This document shows, one piece after another, positions 60,098 to 64,000 of a stretch of DNA of 64,000 nucleotides; positions within the stretch are counted from its first letter, which is position 1; the number at the start of each line of letters is the position of its first letter. This DNA comes from Thelonectria olida (lineage: Eukaryota > Ascomycota > Sordariomycetes > Hypocreales > Nectriaceae), in contig JAGPYM010000009.1 in NCBI GenBank assembly GCA_020736575.1, forward strand, positions 1,116,001 to 1,180,000, written 5' to 3'. Below the pieces are notes generated by a model that had not been told where the DNA came from, searched no databases, and saw nothing but the letters and a program-made list of their open reading frames with translations. The translations under genes and the position numbers were made by a program.

Positions 60098-61851
60098 TCA
60101 TGCAAGACTGATCTTGTCCTGGCAGGCCGTCATCTCCAGGATGTCCCAGCCCAAATTTGACGCCGATGCCTCGAGGTCACGTATCCGCCACACGTTATCA
60201 ATCAACTTCCGCGCCTTCTTGACGCTGCCCAACTGCCTCGTCCGCTGCAAGCAGTCCAATCTCTCCAGCACAGCAGCGCGATCAGCATCGCACTCGGGAC
60301 GAACCCCCAGCGTGGCCACCATAAACAGCGGCCACAGCACGGCGTTGGTCCTGAAGGTGACTTTGGAAATCAGGCGCAGGATTCGTGAAGTCAGGCGGAG
60401 AATGCAAGGATCCCGAGGGCCGAGATGGCTTGTTCGAGAGTACAGATAGAGAAGCCCGGCCAACCGTTTCGTCTCAGCTACGAGAACGCCTTCGGGGATG
60501 TTGTCGTCGAGGTTGTTGGGTTGTTGGTCTCGATTCCAGCCGTGCAGTCGTCTTTCGAGCTCGAGACGCCGCCGATCCAAGCCTTTTACTTCTTCGTGGC
60601 TGGTCTGCTTGGAATGCGAACATCTTTTTACGTCGGCGGCTAACACGTTGATGCAGGATAGAATATGTAGAAAGTCCTTGGAACAGCCCGTCATGGTCTG
60701 AAGACTTTCATCGTCGGACAACTCTGCTATGGCATTGTCGTAATCATGGTTTTGTGCAGGGCTCCAGGCGGTGTGGGCGAATATCTCATGAGACACAATG
60801 TATGCATTTGCAAAGGTGAACAAGGCCTGGATGTCGGGGTCGTAGATTCGGCTTTCCTCGATGCTTTGGATGAGAGAACGGCCAAAGTTGGCGTGCAAAA
60901 CCCACGAGTCCGAGCAGTCGTGGCTGATCTGACATTTCCGTTAGAGCCGTCATGAGTAGGGGGTATCTGGGCTACTCACTTCCAGGAAACACATCAGCAA
61001 GATGACAGCAACTATCTGTCCCGCACACATCACGTCTTGGCCTCCTGCTTCATACTTGGCTGTCTCAAGCCGCAGGCCGCGAAGGGCTTGATGGCGATAC
61101 GTCCAAGATGATTCATGGAAGCTGCGGTCGCCGAGGTTGTACAATTGGTTGGCGGAAATGGACATGACGCCGTGGAAGAGGGGCGATGCTCTCCCGCCGT
61201 GTGCGGCAATCCTCAAGATGACATCCTGATACGGGTTCGCGTTGGGGTTGAGCACACATGATGGTGAGATGGCTTTTTGAAAGTATTCCCAGAGATGTGT
61301 CTCTACTGGCGAAAGCTGAAGGGGGGATAGAGATGGGAGGAGATACATGTCCATATTATAGTCGGACCAAGGATCGACATTATTGGTTTCAGTATCCGGC
61401 CAAGTAGAAAGGGTCTGGTCGTCAACCGTTGTTAGAGGAACTGATGTGTCCGGTCCAGCTTCCGGCCTGGGCCTCGGATCTGGTAGCGATGGTCGGCGGT
61501 TGACATGACCGAAGTCCTTAGGGCCCGCGTTCAGAAACATCCATTCATGTGTGGCAGAGGAGCGTCTTCTGCTTCGAAACTCGCCTCCACGGTTGGACAT
61601 GTCGACGCCCTCCCATCGTAACACGATTTCGTAACTGCAGACAAGCCCACGAATCTCACATGATTTGCACACTGGTTTCTGCTCTACACCGCACATGAAA
61701 TTAGTGATTCCTCCTATATGACAGCTCGAACCAACAACCACGGACACTCACCTGGACACTTGACGCGCCGCTCCCTGCAGCGCCGACACCCTGTTCGCAC
61801 CCTGAGCTCCGGCCCACGGCCCCGCTTCGTAGTACCATGGCGAGCTGCCAT
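60098..61851 (-). CDS. Zn2Cys6 transcription factor with fungal-specific TF domain (DUF3468 type)
   Basis: Three exons (61851-61752, 61683-60980, 60928-60098) give 544 aa. The first intron splits the zinc cluster. Exon 1 reads RTGCRRCRERRVKCP and the junction restores EQKPVCKSCEIRGLVCSYE, the complete C-x2-C-x6-C...C-x2-C-x6-C. A C-terminal regulatory domain follows with LSPVETHLWEYFQKAISP, RGLRLETAKYEAGGQDVMCAG and LAGLLYLYSRTSHLGP. This is the layout of the Pro1/Ume6-like DUF3468 group, where a short Zn cluster is followed by a large alpha-helical domain. The gene is transcribed divergently from an FAD-dependent oxidase 590 nt away, so local pathway control is plausible. Nothing in the sequence proves it. 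Confidence 0.88.
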
Positions 61852-62441
61852 GTCCCCGACCGATCGCTGTTTCTAATCTCGAGGATCTTTAGGTGTGGAG
61901 AGAGGTCAGGATGATGGCCAGACAAAGAAAGCCAAAGGAGTCTCTCCAGGCAAGGTGAAGGGGAGAAAGAGGGGTGCACTGCTTGGATCCGAGTCTACTC
62001 CGATGGGTGACCGGGGCTTCGGGCTACGATTACCGCAGATACGTAAGATAACGAGGGAGAAGAGCCTATCAAGAGATGATACCAGCGAACAAGAGATTAG
62101 GACTGACCCGGACCCCACCCCCAAGATGATGGCACGCCTACGACGCTCATGGCTGTGGATCGGCAGCCCCTCCCCCGCAATCGGCTGACCTCTGGACTCG
62201 TTGCGTTGGGGTAGCTCGTTTAGACTTGCCTGTTGTTGCTGCTCCTATCACCGGCAAGCATGATGACATGGCGTTGCAAGGATGCTGCGTTGAGATGCTG
62301 CGAGGAGAAGCTTTGACAGTTCTCTTCAATGGCAACGGCGTCCAAACAGCGTGACGACGACGATTAGGCCCGGGAATAACAGCGCCCGTTTCGCTTTTGC
62401 TCTTCCGCTTGAGTTCTCGGGCATCACGCATCGCGGTCATT
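61852..62441. promoter_or_regulatory. Divergent promoter between regulator and FAD oxidase
   Basis: 590 nt separate the two outward-facing ATGs (61851 minus, 62442 plus). No coding content of its own was seen. Confidence 0.5.
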
Positions 62442-63744
62442 ATGTCGGACAGGAGCATTCTCATCGTCGGCGGTGGCACCTTTGGCCTGTCGACGGCCTA
62501 TCACCTCGCCAAAGGTGGTTACTCAAACGTTACCGTTTTAGAGAAGAGCCCGTACATGCCACCTGAAGATTCAGCAGGCAATGACCTCAACAAGATCATT
62601 CGCGCTGAGTATGAGGATCCGTGGTATGCGGAATTGGCATTGGCGAGTCAATTGATCCAATACCTAGCTATACCTGTGCTCTAATCGTTGTTTTCAATAG
62701 GGAGCGATGAAGGAATGGAGAGAAAATCCCCTCTTCGCGCCATACTATCACGAGGTTGGATACCTCCTCGCCAACTCACCCGCCGCTCCCGAAAAGGCGA
62801 AGAAGACGCTCGCCAAGTCACTATCATCTATAGCCCAGCATCCTGCCTTTGCAGGGCAGATCAAACCGCTCAAGACTCGGGAGGACATCAGATCAGTCGC
62901 TCCGGTCTTTACCGGGCCCATGGAGTGGCGAGGATACTTCAACCGACTTGCTGGATACGCCCATTCTGGCGATGCGCTCAAAGCAACTTACGCAGCCTGC
63001 TGCGATCGAGGCGTCGTATTCCATCTGGGAGAGACCGTTACTAGTCTCGTCTACGGGGGATCCGAATGCCGAGGCGCTACCACAGTTTCGGGCAAACAAT
63101 ACAATGCAGATATCGTCATCCTCACGCTGGGCGCATCGATTGCTAGCCTATTACCGAGCATCAGTTCACAAATCACGGCGAAGGCGTGGAGCGTGGCACA
63201 CGTCCAATTGACAGCGATGGAGGCTGCGCAGCTAAAGGGGATTCCGGTGACGTACGCTCGCGATCTCGGCTTCTTCTTCGAGCCGGATCAAAAGACAAAC
63301 CTTCTTAAAATCTGTCCCTCTGGAGGTGGAATCACAAACTTTGGCGAGGGGAGCATCTCCCTGCCGCCTGTTGATTCGTCATTCATCCCTCGACATGACG
63401 AAGATGGCGTGCGTCGGCTTCTGCGCGAAACGCTTCCCGAACTAGCCCAGCGACCTCTTGTCGACAAGAAGATGTGTTGGGTGGCTGATACTTCTGATTC
63501 CGAGTACATCATTGATTTTGTGCCCGAGAAGGAGGGGTTGATTGTCGTCGCAGGTGATTCGGGGCACGCATTCAAGATGTTACCGGTTGTGGGATCGTGG
63601 GTTAAGATGCTTATTGAGGAGAAAGGCCAGAGCCACAAGAGGTGGCGGTGGAAGAAGAAGGACGGTGAAGACGGAGATGTGAGTTGGAGAGTTGGGAATG
63701 TGTTTGACCTGAAGGATATCAAGGAATTCTCTGTCAAGCTCTAG
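62442..63744 (+). CDS. FAD-dependent amine oxidase of the fructosyl-amino-acid/sarcosine oxidase family
   Basis: Two exons give 414 aa. The N-terminus is a dinucleotide-binding fold (ILIVGGGTFGLSTAYHLAKGG). NDLNKIIRAEYEDPWYAELA follows, a motif characteristic of fungal amadoriases (fructosyl amino acid oxidases) and relatives. Substrate-domain features are ENPLFAPYYHEVGYL and FTGPMEWRGYFNRLAGYAHSG. Near the C-terminus MCWVADTSDSEYIIDFVPE and GDSGHAFKMLPVVGSWV match the family FAD site, including the Cys that covalently binds flavin in relatives. The reaction would be oxidative deglycation or demethylation of an amino acid with release of H2O2. The intron is unusual: exon 1 ends at 62642 with a GC donor and acceptor caatag, or at 62646 with a GT donor and acceptor gggag. 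The C-terminus (EFSVKL) resembles a PTS1-like tripeptide VKL, so peroxisomal location is possible. Confidence 0.88.
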
Positions 63745-64000
63745 AACAAGTACGTATGCGAAGACAGCCATGAACGAGTCTAGGCGGGGTAGATATGGAA
63801 ATGTTTAACGAGGAGGAGGAAAACTTATAACAAATTCAACACCTGTTGTGTTTGGGCACACCAAGCCATCCAACAACACCTCAATCTAGCAAAGCCTGCT
63901 GTATTCCTCTACTAAATTACCCTGTGTCTACTCTTGAATTCTTGGATCGCAACCAAACCGAGCTGGCCAACCCCTCACACCTTACTGTTTCTCAAATATT
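63745..64000. other. 3' flank of the FAD oxidase gene
   Basis: The last 256 nt of the window. No coding content was recognised. Confidence 0.4.

Overview
The window is nuclear DNA of a filamentous ascomycete. Genes are broken by 45-70 nt introns with GTRNGT donors and CTNAC-like branch points. The families (three Zn2Cys6 regulators, a CBM1-bearing cellulase, Ada2, Nup170, Erg28) and the closely packed layout suggest Sordariomycetes, probably Hypocreales; this placement is inference. No rRNA, tRNA, CRISPR array or intact transposon was recognised. All exon boundaries were worked out by eye and checked for reading-frame closure.

Region 1 (1-24 kb) is mostly housekeeping. It holds a PHO84-type phosphate transporter, a dynamin-like GTPase whose frame is broken twice, a Zn2Cys6 regulator, a disordered protein of unknown function, an HD-domain nucleotidase, a Ych1-like rhodanese/Cdc25-fold protein, the SAGA adaptor Ada2, galactose-1-phosphate uridylyltransferase, and a divergent pair of ER lipid genes (Erg28 and the very-long-chain 3-ketoacyl-CoA reductase).

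Region 2 (25-45 kb) holds the 1399-aa nucleoporin Nup155/Nup170, a SAM methyltransferase, a type I membrane protein of unknown function, an EXPERA/TMEM97-family protein, a six-exon Zn2Cys6 regulator, two intronless metabolic genes (four-carbon acid sugar kinase and arylamine N-acetyltransferase) and a Cps1-like family 2 glycosyltransferase.

Region 3 (45-58 kb) looks accessory. It carries a large orphan membrane protein, a secreted CBM1-GH5 endoglucanase, and a head-to-head pair of histidine- or repeat-rich proteins that share an IQPI motif; one of these is frameshifted inside its repeats. Next to them is a 47-codon Cys-rich basic mini-protein behind a TATA box and an ATG-free leader with a 5'UTR intron. 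A secreted metallophosphoesterase follows.

Region 4 (60-64 kb) is a divergent pair: a Zn2Cys6 regulator and an amadoriase/sarcosine-oxidase-type FAD oxidase that it may control.
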